64,000 nt of DNA, taken from the NCBI GenBank assembly GCA_035559535.1, contig DATMBG010000051.1:124001-188000 (forward strand), read 5' to 3'. Each line of letters begins with the position of its first letter. Position 1 is the first letter of the stretch. The position numbers and the translations under genes are program-made. A model generated the notes under the pieces. That model ran no database searches and was not told the DNA's origin. It was given only the letters and a program-made list of their open reading frames with translations. Positions 8,311-15,894 of this stretch are shown in pieces. This stretch comes from Candidatus Limnocylindrales bacterium (GTDB lineage Bacteria; Moduliflexota; Moduliflexia; Moduliflexales; JAUQPW01).

Positions 8311-8820
8311 ATGAAATTACTGGAAAGCACCTTTCGGGATAATATCCTGATAACTCGCGTAGATTATTTTCTTAATTGGGCAAGGTTGTCTTCTCTATGG
8401 CCCATGCTCTTTGGGTTGGCCTGTTGTGCCATTGAAATGATGGCGACGGGAGCGGCTCGATATGATCTGGATAGATTTGGAGCAGGGGTTTTCCGTGGCA
8501 CTCCCCGACAATCGGACCTTATGATTGTTGCCGGAACGGTTACCATTAAAATGTCCTCCAGACTTAAGCTACTCTATGAGCAAATGCCAGAGCCCAAGTA
8601 TGTGATATCCATGGGAAGTTGTGCCACCAGCGGAGGTCCTTACTGGCAACACGGTTATCATGTCTTAAAGGGAGTTGACCTGGTGGTACCTGTGGACGTC
8701 TATGTCCCCGGCTGTCCGCCTCGTCCGGAGTCTTTAATAGAAGGGGTTTTAAAACTTCAAGAAAAGATCCGAAATGAAAGGTTGTTGGCCCGTGGGATTT
8801 CATCGGTTATGTCTTCTTAA
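8311..8820 (+). CDS. nuoB: NADH-quinone oxidoreductase subunit B (N2 cluster)
   Basis: NuoB (169 residues) is a peripheral-arm subunit that carries the terminal iron-sulfur cluster N2, which hands electrons to quinone. The four ligands are visible: the tandem pair C38-C39 in [11 protein letters not shown]104 in GSCATSGG, and C135 in PGCPPRPE. Length is standard. The start follows an AGGGAGG ribosome site 24 bases after nuoA, so the two genes are translated as neighbours. Confidence 0.98.
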   Translation: MKLLESTFRDNILITRVDYFLNWARLSSLWPMLFGLACCAIEMMATGAARYDLDRFGAGVFRGTPRQSDLMIVAGTVTIKMSSRLKLLYEQMPEPKYVISMGSCATSGGPYWQHGYHVLKGVDLVVPVDVYVPGCPPRPESLIEGVLKLQEKIRNERLLARGISSVMSS

Positions 8821-8945
8821 AAGTCAGGGGAGGGAGGAAGGTTATCCAGAGGCAGGACCGACGCCTTTGGAGTCGTGAATGGTAGTTCGAGTTTACGCCC
8901 TTTACGGATAAATTTAGAAAAGTCCAGGAACTGCTGAGTAAGGAG

Positions 8946-9551
8946 ATGGGTATCCAGGAGATTTTGGAAAAGCTAAAGGCCAGGTTTGAGGGGGTTTCTT
9001 TTGAGTTGGTAGATACGAAGGTAGACCCCTTTATCAAGGTTCCTGCTAAAAACATCGCAGAGGTCGCCGCCTTCCTTAAAGACGATGAAGCTCTCGCCTT
9101 CGACTCTCTCATGTGTTTGAGTGGGGTTGATTACCTCCATACCCTCGCGGTGGTTTACCACCTCTTTTCCTTCAAGCATGGTCATAAATTAGTCCTAAAG
9201 GTGGAAACCCCCCGGGATAATCCTTCCGTACCCACAGTAGAAAATGTCTGGAAAACGGCCAATTGGCATGAACGGGAAGCCTTTGATATGTTCGGAATTC
9301 ATTTTGAGAACCATAGTGATCTGAGAAGGATCCTCTGCCCGGATGATTGGGAAGGTTATCCACTTCGTAAAGATTATAAAACCCAAGAGTTCTATCACGG
9401 TATTCGGGTGGAAGTTGCCGAGCCTCCAGATCCTCTCTACGAAGTTAAACAGAAGCCCAAGGCAGACAAAGCAGTAAAACCTGCCGGAGCTGCGGCTGCC
9501 AAAACTGCCAAACCGGATCCCAAGGCCACAACCGAGAAAAAAGCTGAGTAG
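8946..9551 (+). CDS. nuoC: NADH-quinone oxidoreductase subunit C
   Basis: NuoC (201 residues) is a 30-kDa-type scaffold subunit of the peripheral arm, separate here from NuoD. The signature WHEREAFDMFGIHFENHSDLRRIL followed by GYPLRKDY is present. After about residue 165 there is a low-complexity tail rich in alanine, lysine and proline that is not part of the conserved fold. The AGGAG just before the ATG touches it directly, an unusually short spacing. The frame is open upstream to a stop at 8883 but offers no better start codon. Confidence 0.95.
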   Translation: MGIQEILEKLKARFEGVSFELVDTKVDPFIKVPAKNIAEVAAFLKDDEALAFDSLMCLSGVDYLHTLAVVYHLFSFKHGHKLVLKVETPRDNPSVPTVENVWKTANWHEREAFDMFGIHFENHSDLRRILCPDDWEGYPLRKDYKTQEFYHGIRVEVAEPPDPLYEVKQKPKADKAVKPAGAAAAKTAKPDPKATTEKKAE

Positions 9552-9564
9552 TTCCTGGTTCATC

Positions 9565-9601
9565 GCCCGTTGTTTGAAGAGGTTTATCCCCTACAACGGG
9601 C
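9565..9601. repeat. Stem-loop in the nuoC-nuoD gap
   Basis: GCCCGTTGT (9565-9573) is the exact reverse complement of ACAACGGGC (9593-9601), separated by 19 bases. The hairpin ends about 20 bases before the nuoD start. No T-run follows, so it is unlikely to be a terminator. It may be an mRNA-stability element or a mobile palindrome. Confidence 0.65.
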
Positions 9602-9622
9602 AACAGATAACAAACTAAAGCT

Positions 9623-10780
9623 ATGTTAGAAACAGCGGATCTTCTTAAAGAAGGGATCAAGGGAGAACTCAAAAGTGATGAGATGCTCCTTAACATGGGG
9701 CCTCAGCATCCCAGTACCCATGGAGTTCTACGGTTGGTCCTGAGGACCGATGGGGAAGTTGTTAAAGAGGCAATTCCCCATATCGGTTATCTGCATCGGT
9801 GTTTTGAGAAACATGCGGAAAACGTAACCTACCCCCAGGTTATTCCCTACACCGACCGGATGGATTATGTGGGTTCCATGAACAACGCGTTGGGTTATGT
9901 GATCGCCGTTGAAAAGTTAATGGGAATCAAAGTGCCGGAGCGGGCGGAATATATCCGGGTCATTGTGGCAGAACTGAATCGAATTGCCAGTCATTTGCTG
10001 GCTTTTGGGACCTATGGTCTGGATATAGGGGCTTTTACCCCTTTTATGCATGCCTTCCGGGATCGGGAAAAAATTTTGGATCTTTTCGAGGAAGCTTCCG
10101 GGGCACGCCTTCTCTATAATTATCCCCGAATCGGCGGGGTTGCTAAGGATGTCCCACCGGGTTGGCTTGAAAAAACCCGGGCGTTTATCGATTACTTTGA
10201 ACCTAAAATTAAAGAGTACAATGACCTTTTAACCTTCAATAAAATTTTCATTGAACGGACGGCTAATGTAGGAGTCCTGCCCCTGGATTTGGCTATCAGT
10301 TATGGGGTTACCGGTCCTAATCTTCGAGGCTCCGGCATGAAGTGGGATCTGCGAAGGAATGATCCCTATTCCATCTACGACCGGTTTGAGTTCGATATTC
10401 CGGTTGGAACCGGTGAGATGGGAACCGTAGGGGATTGCTGGGACCGGTATTGGGTCCGAATCCGGGAAATGGGAGAGAGCATTAAGATCATTCGCCAGGC
10501 CCTGGACCAGATACCCCCAGGAGAGGTTATGGCCCCGGAAGGATTAAAAGCTATTAAACCCCCCAAAGGGGAAGTCTATGTCCGTACCGAAACCCCTCGA
10601 GGTGAGTTAGGTTACTATTTGATCAGTGATGGCTCTCAACAACCTTATCGCCTGAAAGTTCGCTCCCCCTGCTTCACGGCCATGAGTGTATTTCATGAGA
10701 TCGCTCGAGGTGGAATGATTGCAGATATGGTAGCCATCGTCGGAAGTCTGGACATCGTACTCGGAGAGATTGATCGGTAG
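9623..10780 (+). CDS. nuoD: NADH-quinone oxidoreductase subunit D
   Basis: NuoD (385 residues) is a 49-kDa-type subunit that forms the quinone pocket with NuoB. The conserved LLNMGPQHPSTHGVLRLVL (about 22-40) carries the quinone-site histidines. IGYLHRCFEKHAE, DRMDYVGSMNNALGY and the C-terminal RGELGYYLISDG...PYRLKVRSPCF segments are all present. The ending GSLDIVLGEIDR is the normal C-terminus of the family. Its ribosome site is weak. The gene that usually follows (nuoE) is absent; nuoH comes next. Confidence 0.98.
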   Translation: MLETADLLKEGIKGELKSDEMLLNMGPQHPSTHGVLRLVLRTDGEVVKEAIPHIGYLHRCFEKHAENVTYPQVIPYTDRMDYVGSMNNALGYVIAVEKLMGIKVPERAEYIRVIVAELNRIASHLLAFGTYGLDIGAFTPFMHAFRDREKILDLFEEASGARLLYNYPRIGGVAKDVPPGWLEKTRAFIDYFEPKIKEYNDLLTFNKIFIERTANVGVLPLDLAISYGVTGPNLRGSGMKWDLRRNDPYSIYDRFEFDIPVGTGEMGTVGDCWDRYWVRIREMGESIKIIRQALDQIPPGEVMAPEGLKAIKPPKGEVYVRTETPRGELGYYLISDGSQQPYRLKVRSPCFTAMSVFHEIARGGMIADMVAIVGSLDIVLGEIDR

Positions 10781-10794
10781 TCAGGGACTGAAAC

Positions 10795-10821
10795 CAGTGG
10801 GGAAGTTACATGACCCCACTG
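10795..10821. repeat. Stem-loop in the nuoD-nuoH gap
   Basis: CAGTGGGG (10795-10802) is the exact reverse complement of CCCCACTG (10814-10821) with an 11-base loop. It lies between the nuoD stop and the ATG at 10845, which supports that ATG rather than the upstream TTG as the nuoH start. Confidence 0.6.
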
Positions 10822-10844
10822 CTTCAATCCCTTACCATCCCCCG

Positions 10845-11906
10845 ATGCGTAATTTTGTAGACCAGCTCGTCAATAGTTATGAGTTCTTGGAAATCCTTCC
10901 CAGACCTCTCCTGTATCTGATGGCCATGGTGGCGGCCAGTGCTATTATTCTGGGTTTTATTGCGATCCTGGTCATGTTTTTTGTCTGGCTGGAACGAAAA
11001 GTTGCAGGGCATATGCAAGACCGCTACGGACCCATGGAGGTGGGGCGACATGGTTGGCTTCAATCCATCGCTGATGGCATCAAGCTCTTTCTTAAGGAGG
11101 ATATCATCCCCGCTTTAGCCGATAAACCCCTGTTTGTTATAGCTCCCATCATCGTCTTTGTTGGAGCATTCTCGGCCTTTGTCGTTGTGCCCTTCAGTGA
11201 AAATCTCATGGTTGCAGACCTGAACATCGGAATCTTTTATATTCTGGCCGTCTCATCTCTGACTGTTATCGGTATTATCATGGCCGGCTGGTCTTCCAAT
11301 AATAAATGGGCCCTTTATGGAGCCATGCGCTCAGCAGCTCAGATTATCAGCTATGAAATCCCAGTAGGAATTGCTTTACTGGCAGCCGTTCTGCCAGCAG
11401 GGAGCTTGAGCATGCGAGATATCGTCTTAGCACAAAGTGGAGGATTTTGGAATTGGTTTATTTTTCGTAATCCTCCCTTTGGCTTTGTGGCCTGCATTAT
11501 TTATTTCGTTGCAGCTTTGGCCGAGGTTAACCGAACCCCCTTCGATATCCCAGAGGCAGAATCTGAACTGGTAGCGGGTTATCACACTGAATATACCGGA
11601 ATGCGCTTTGCTTTCTTTTTCCTGGCCGAATATGCCAACATGTTTTTAGTGGGAACCATCGTCACCACTCTGTTTTTGGGAGGTTGGGAATTCCCTATTT
11701 TTCCCTCAGCCTTCGCCTTTTTAAATCCTATCATATTTGTCCTTAAGGGAATTGCCCTTGTTTTCATTATGATGTGGCTACGCTGGACCTTACCCCGCTT
11801 ACGGGTGGATCAGCTTATGTACGTCTCCTGGAAGGTTCTCCTTCCCTTTGCCTTTGCTTGTTTGTTCGGCGTTAGTGCCTGGATGCTGCTCCTGCAGTCA
11901 GCTTAA
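10845..11906 (+). CDS. nuoH: NADH-quinone oxidoreductase subunit H
   Basis: NuoH is the membrane subunit that links the quinone site to the proton-pumping arm. About eight transmembrane helices are visible. Conserved loops are present: WLERKVAGHMQDRYGPMEVG, ADGIKLFLKEDIIP, and the quinone loop AEVNRTPFDIPEAESELVAGYHTEY. I place the start at the ATG at 10845 (353 residues). The frame is open back to a TTG at 10770 that overlaps nuoD and has a GGAGAG before it, but those extra residues look non-conserved and include a stem-loop. The next gene is nuoI; nuoG is missing. Confidence 0.95.
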   Translation: MRNFVDQLVNSYEFLEILPRPLLYLMAMVAASAIILGFIAILVMFFVWLERKVAGHMQDRYGPMEVGRHGWLQSIADGIKLFLKEDIIPALADKPLFVIAPIIVFVGAFSAFVVVPFSENLMVADLNIGIFYILAVSSLTVIGIIMAGWSSNNKWALYGAMRSAAQIISYEIPVGIALLAAVLPAGSLSMRDIVLAQSGGFWNWFIFRNPPFGFVACIIYFVAALAEVNRTPFDIPEAESELVAGYHTEYTGMRFAFFFLAEYANMFLVGTIVTTLFLGGWEFPIFPSAFAFLNPIIFVLKGIALVFIMMWLRWTLPRLRVDQLMYVSWKVLLPFAFACLFGVSAWMLLLQSA

Positions 11907-11943
11907 TAAAACCTCGTTATCTGTTGTTGATCTGGGAATCTAG

Positions 11944-11993
11944 CCAGGTAAACCTGGAGCGGAGACAAAGAGATACGGGGACATGGAGACACA
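11944..11993. repeat. Repeat tract in the nuoH-nuoI gap
   Basis: CCAGGT-aa-ACCTGG (11944-11957) is a perfect palindrome. It is followed by a purine-rich tract with GGAGACAAAGAGATACGGGG and GGAGACAC. The same vocabulary (GGGGAC, GGAGAC, and their complements GTCTCC, GTCCCC) builds the larger inverted repeat between nuoI and nuoJ, so these are probably relatives of one repeat family. Confidence 0.5.
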
Positions 11994-12019
11994 ATGAACA
12001 ATAAAGAACAGACAGCTTT

Positions 12020-12472
12020 ATGAAAGCATATTTTCAAAATATTTTTGAAGCAGTCCGGTCTATTCTCATAGGAATGAAAGTAACCTGGCGTCATCTATTT
12101 ACTAAACCGGTTACTTTACAATATCCCCATGAAAAACTGGATTATCCAGAAAGAACCCGAGGCATGTTGTTTTGCAAAATAGAAGATTGTATAGGATGTC
12201 TCCAGTGCGCCAGGGCCTGTCCGGTGAACTGTATCTACATCGATGCTCCTAAAGCTCCTAAAGAGGTAGACCTGGGGGTAACTTCAGATGGGACCAAGAA
12301 AAGATTATATGTTACCCAGTTTGATATCGATATGACCTTGTGTTGCTATTGCGGGCTTTGTACAGAACCCTGTCCTACAGAATGCCTGATCATGACCGAG
12401 GCCTATGAGTATACCGTCTATGACCGATCAGACTTGCTTCTTCGTTTCGCCAAGAAAGGAGTCTCTTATTAA
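12020..12472 (+). CDS. nuoI: NADH-quinone oxidoreductase subunit I (2x4Fe-4S)
   Basis: NuoI (150 residues) is the ferredoxin-like subunit that carries clusters N6a and N6b in the peripheral arm. Two motifs are complete: C57-x2-C60-x2-C63-x3-C67-P and C108-x2-C111-x2-C114-x3-C118-P. The N-terminal amphipathic helix and GMKVTWRHLFTKPVTLQYP are typical. No strong ribosome site is visible. A large palindrome begins at its stop codon. Confidence 0.97.
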   Translation: MKAYFQNIFEAVRSILIGMKVTWRHLFTKPVTLQYPHEKLDYPERTRGMLFCKIEDCIGCLQCARACPVNCIYIDAPKAPKEVDLGVTSDGTKKRLYVTQFDIDMTLCCYCGLCTEPCPTECLIMTEAYEYTVYDRSDLLLRFAKKGVSY

Positions 12473-12474
12473 TG

Positions 12475-12600
12475 AAGACCCGGGGATTTTGGGACACGGA
12501 GCCCTGGGGACGCAGAGACGTGGAGATAGACTTCCCCGTGTCTCCGTGTCCCCGCGTCCCCGTGTCTCTTTGTCTCCGCGTCCCAAAATCCCCGGGTCTT
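12475..12600. repeat. 126-bp inverted repeat between nuoI and nuoJ
   Basis: The outer arms, 12475-12495 and 12580-12600, are perfect 21-base reverse complements (starting AAGACCCGGGGATTTT and ending AAAATCCCCGGGTCTT). The interior is built of GGGGACGCAGAGACG-like and GTGTCTCCGTGTCCCC-like blocks that can also pair. The right arm ends four bases before the nuoJ start codon, so no normal ribosome site is left for nuoJ. The sequence is open in more than one frame, but I see no protein in it. Confidence 0.85.
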
Positions 12601-12604
12601 ACGT

Positions 12605-13102
12605 ATGCTGTTAGCCATTATCTTTACCATCTTTGCAGCTATTACCATTATTTCTGCAGGTATGGTGGTCTTCTCCCAAAATATCGTTTATTCGGCCTTC
12701 TCCCTACTTTTTACTTTCTTTGGAATAGCCGGATTATATGTCCTTTTAGCTGCCGATTTCCTTGCAGCCACGCAATTGTTGATTTATGTGGGTGGGATTC
12801 TCGTGTTACTTTTATTCGGGGTCATGCTGACCCATAAAATCCATGAAGTAAATTTGAGCAATGAATCCATGCGGTTGGCTCCCGCCGCCATCGTTGTTTT
12901 ATCTTTCCTTGGTTTATTGAGCATCGTGGTTTATCGAACCCAATGGCCGACAGTTCCCGTACCGGAATTAACCCCAACCACAGCCCGAATCGGAACTCTT
13001 TTTATGACAGATTATCTCCTTCCCTTTGAAATAGCCTCCCTGGTTCTTTTAACTGCCCTGGTAGGGGCGGTATTCATTGCAAGGGGAAGGGTTAAAAAAT
13101 GA
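12605..13102 (+). CDS. nuoJ: NADH-quinone oxidoreductase subunit J
   Basis: NuoJ (165 residues) is a membrane subunit with five predicted helices. The diagnostic core FLAATQLLIYVGGILVLLLFGVML (about 56-79) is present, and length is normal. The start codon lies directly behind a long hairpin with no visible Shine-Dalgarno, so translation may depend on coupling or on unfolding of the hairpin. It overlaps nuoK by four bases (ATGA). Confidence 0.95.
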   Translation: MLLAIIFTIFAAITIISAGMVVFSQNIVYSAFSLLFTFFGIAGLYVLLAADFLAATQLLIYVGGILVLLLFGVMLTHKIHEVNLSNESMRLAPAAIVVLSFLGLLSIVVYRTQWPTVPVPELTPTTARIGTLFMTDYLLPFEIASLVLLTALVGAVFIARGRVKK

Positions 13103-13410
13103 ATATGATCGTGCTGGAACATTACCTCCTGGTGGGTGCCATATTATTCTGCCTGGGGTTTTTCTGTGTTTTAACCCGACGCAACGCTGTAGCCGTCCTT
13201 ATGGGCGTTGAATTAATTTTCAACGCTGCTAACCTTAATTTTGTGGCCTTTGCTCGTTTTGGAACTCTGAACATCGATGGAATTATGTTTGCCATCTTCA
13301 TTATTATGTTGGCCGCAGCAGAGGCTACGGTGGCTCTGGCCATCGTACTAAATATCTACCGGCAACTGGATACGGTTAACCTGGATGAAGCCGATCTCAT
13401 GAAAGGATAA
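13099..13410 (+). CDS. nuoK: NADH-quinone oxidoreductase subunit K
   Basis: NuoK (103 residues) is a three-helix antiporter-like membrane subunit. The two helix-buried glutamates needed for proton translocation are visible: E38 in LMGVELIFNAANLN and E75 in LAAAEATVALAI. Length is standard, and it is coupled to nuoJ by an ATGA overlap. After it, the operon is interrupted by about 250 bases of non-coding repeat before nuoL. Confidence 0.97.
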   Translation: MNMIVLEHYLLVGAILFCLGFFCVLTRRNAVAVLMGVELIFNAANLNFVAFARFGTLNIDGIMFAIFIIMLAAAEATVALAIVLNIYRQLDTVNLDEADLMKG

Positions 13411-13423
13411 AAAAAGAAAATCT

Positions 13424-13649
13424 AAAGTCTAATTGGCGAGTAGCGCATAGCGAGTACCTTACCCCCCTCCTTCCTCCCTAATCTCCATCAATGGGGGGTA
13501 GGAACTTCGGGTTTTCCAGATTGACGGAGCACCCCATACGACCCGGTTAACCCCGTCTGACAGGGAAAACGGGACTTCAGGAAAGGAGGAGGGTAGGAAT
13601 GAGGCAGTTGCGGGTTATAAGTGAACTCTCCGTTTGGACTTTAGACTTT
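13424..13649. repeat. Composite inverted repeat in the nuoK-nuoL gap
   Basis: AAAGTCTAA (13424-13432) and TTAGACTTT (13641-13649) are reverse complements that bound most of the 258-base gap. Inside, a pyrimidine block with CCCCCCTCCTTCCTCC (about 13462) opposes a purine block GGAAAGGAGGAGGG (about 13580), and GGTTTTCC opposes GGGAAAAC. No open frame of interest was found. It looks like a nested or degenerate mobile palindrome. Confidence 0.55.
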
Positions 13650-13668
13650 GAACTTCGGAACTTTGGGC

Positions 13669-15834
13669 ATGCAACACTTGATCTGGATCATCCCTCTAAT
13701 GCCCTTATTAGGGGCCGTGATAAACGGTTTGTTGGGTTATCGATTTATTAAAACCCTCGGTGAAGAAAAAGGTAAGCGTCTGATCAGTCAGATAGCCTGT
13801 GGAACTGTTTTTATCTCCTTTTTGATCTCTCTTTTCAGCTTTATTCATCTGCTCCTACGTCCGGTAGATCAAAGAGTTCTGGTGAATACGGTCTATACCT
13901 GGTTCCATATCGGGAACTTAAAAACAGAGGTCTCCTTCCTGATTGATCCCCTTTCCGGAATCATGATTCTTGTCGTAACGGGAGTAGGATTCTTAATTCA
14001 CTTCTACTCCATAGGTTACATGGGTCACGATGAATATGATGAACAGGGTTATCGGTATGTCAGCTACTGGCGATACTTTTCTTACCTGAACCTTTTTGCC
14101 TTCTCCATGTTGCTTCTTGTTTTAGCAGATAATATTCTCTTGATGTTTGTGGGTTGGGAAGGGGTTGGGCTTTGCTCTTATCTCCTTATCAGCTTTTGGT
14201 ATAGAAAACAGGCTAACGCCGTGGCAGGGATGAAAGCCTTTGTGGTGAACCGTATTGGTGATTTTGGATTCCTGATCGGAATCTTTGCATTATTTTGGTC
14301 TTTGGGAGGGCATGGGATTTGGACCGTTAACTTTAGACAAATCGGGGAGCATGCCTACTTACTGGCAGAGGATACGATTCTGGGTATTCCGGCAGCCACG
14401 TTTATCACGTTCTTTCTGTTCTTGGGAGCTACAGGTAAATCTGCCCAAATTCCCCTCTACATCTGGCTGCCCGATGCCATGGCAGGTCCTACCCCGGTGA
14501 GCGCCCTCATCCATGCAGCAACCATGGTTACAGCCGGAGTCTATATGATCGGAAGATTAAACTTCCTGTACAGCATGGCTCCGGTTACCCTGACCCTCGT
14601 GGCCCTGATTGGTGCCGCAACGGCCTTCTTTGCAGCAACTATTGGTCTGGTACAAAATGATATTAAAAGGATTCTGGCTTACTCGACGGTGAGTCAGTTG
14701 GGATATATGTTCCTGGGAATGGGTGTTGCTGCCTATGGGGCCGGTATCTTTCACCTTATGACCCATGCCTTCTTTAAGGCTTTGTTATTCTTAGGGGCTG
14801 GAAGTGTTATCCATGCCATGGGGGGAAAACAGGATATACGAGATATGGGGGGGTTAAGAGAATATCTCCCTACAACCTTTCGAACTTTTCTCATCGGCTG
14901 GCTGGCCATTTGTGGGATCTTTCCTTTTGCAGGCTTTTTCAGTAAAGATGAAATATTATGGAACGTTTTTAACTACTCCCATCCTGTTTTGCCCTTTCTA
15001 CCTAAGTTACTCTGGTTAATAGGTCTTCTGGGGGCAGGCTTTACGGCTTTTTATATGTCTCGTCTGGTATTTATGACTTTTTTCGGAGAACTCCGCTCAG
15101 AACCTGCCGAGCCACATGGGGGACATGGAAAGGATGCGAAGCCACAAGGCCCTGGAGGCATAGGACTTCAGGGACATGGAAATGAGAAAATAATCTCCCT
15201 GTCTCCGCAGCGGGAACCCCGGGAGTCTCCGGGGACTATGACGTATCCTCTTATCGCATTGGCTGTTCTTTCGGTTATCGGAGGATGGTTTGGCGTACCT
15301 CATTTTCTGGATCCGGTCTTTGGGGGTCATGGCGGAGTGGCGCCTGTAGCTGCTGAAACTGGTGAACATTCCACGGTATTGGAAATTTTTCTTATGATGA
15401 TCTCCATGGCTGTTGCCTTGGGAGGGATGGCAGTGGCCGCGGTCATGTACCTGATTATGCCGGAATTACCGGATTTGCTATCGGTCCGGTTGAGTAGACT
15501 CTACGAGCTCCTTTTGAACAAGTACTACGTAGACGAAATCTACCAGGCTGTTTTTGTTAATGGGCTTCTAGCCCTTACGACGGCTTCTGCCCGATTTGAT
15601 CTGAAGTTTATAGATGGAATTGTCAATGGGAGCGCACGCGTTACGGCGGCGTTTTCCACCTTTAATGGCTGGCTGGATCTCAGGTTTGTGGATGGAATTG
15701 TCAATACCCTGGCAAGTGGAACGATCTTTTCGGGAAGTCGATTAAGAAAAGTTCAGACCGGACAGGTTCAAAGCTATCTTTTCGCCGTCTTAGGCGGAGT
15801 GGTTATTATTATCCTGATAAGAACGTTTATTTAA
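13669..15834 (+). CDS. nuoL: NADH-quinone oxidoreductase subunit L
   Basis: NuoL (721 residues) is the distal antiporter-like proton-pumping subunit, with about 16 helices and the long lateral helix. Key residues are visible: the glutamate in GWEGVGLCSYLLI, the lysine-containing LGATGKSAQIPLYIWLPDAMAGPTPVSALIHAATMV, and YSTVSQLGYMFLGMG. The ATG at 13669 (MQHLIWIIPLMPLLG) is preferred over an upstream TTG at 13648. A glycine-rich loop of roughly 35-40 extra residues at about 482-523 (GGHGKDAKPQG onward) is unlike the family and appears derived from repeat DNA, yet the frame stays open. Confidence 0.97.
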   Translation: MQHLIWIIPLMPLLGAVINGLLGYRFIKTLGEEKGKRLISQIACGTVFISFLISLFSFIHLLLRPVDQRVLVNTVYTWFHIGNLKTEVSFLIDPLSGIMILVVTGVGFLIHFYSIGYMGHDEYDEQGYRYVSYWRYFSYLNLFAFSMLLLVLADNILLMFVGWEGVGLCSYLLISFWYRKQANAVAGMKAFVVNRIGDFGFLIGIFALFWSLGGHGIWTVNFRQIGEHAYLLAEDTILGIPAATFITFFLFLGATGKSAQIPLYIWLPDAMAGPTPVSALIHAATMVTAGVYMIGRLNFLYSMAPVTLTLVALIGAATAFFAATIGLVQNDIKRILAYSTVSQLGYMFLGMGVAAYGAGIFHLMTHAFFKALLFLGAGSVIHAMGGKQDIRDMGGLREYLPTTFRTFLIGWLAICGIFPFAGFFSKDEILWNVFNYSHPVLPFLPKLLWLIGLLGAGFTAFYMSRLVFMTFFGELRSEPAEPHGGHGKDAKPQGPGGIGLQGHGNEKIISLSPQREPRESPGTMTYPLIALAVLSVIGGWFGVPHFLDPVFGGHGGVAPVAAETGEHSTVLEIFLMMISMAVALGGMAVAAVMYLIMPELPDLLSVRLSRLYELLLNKYYVDEIYQAVFVNGLLALTTASARFDLKFIDGIVNGSARVTAAFSTFNGWLDLRFVDGIVNTLASGTIFSGSRLRKVQTGQVQSYLFAVLGGVVIIILIRTFI
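15113..15238. repeat. Repeat-derived insertion inside nuoL
   Basis: This coding stretch contains CTCCCTGTCTCCGC and CCCCGG-gagtct-CCGGGG (15217-15234), matching in style the CCGTGTCTCCG and CCCCGGGTCT blocks of the nuoI-nuoJ palindrome. It is translated as a Gly/Pro/Ser-rich segment between conserved helices of NuoL. I infer that a member of the same repeat family was inserted in frame and tolerated in a surface loop. Confidence 0.45.
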
Positions 15835-15845
15835 TTAAAGGCTGG

Positions 15846-15888
15846 AAGTCAGAATTTCTCGCGTCTTCTGCCTTCCGGTTTCTGACTT
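15846..15888. repeat. Stem-loop in the nuoL-nuoM gap
   Basis: AAGTCAGAA (15846-15854) and TTCTGACTT (15880-15888) are exact reverse complements with a 25-base interior that holds a second pairing option (GTCTTCTGCC near 15863 with GGAAG-like bases). The right arm ends seven bases before the nuoM ATG, so it covers the ribosome-site position. Confidence 0.6.
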
Positions 15889-15894
15889 GAGAGC

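Noticed and set aside
12472-12837. 121-codon open frame starting behind nuoI
   Set aside because: Its first part is the inverted repeat (Pro/Val/Ser-rich readout of GTCTCC blocks), and the rest is an out-of-frame reading of nuoJ.
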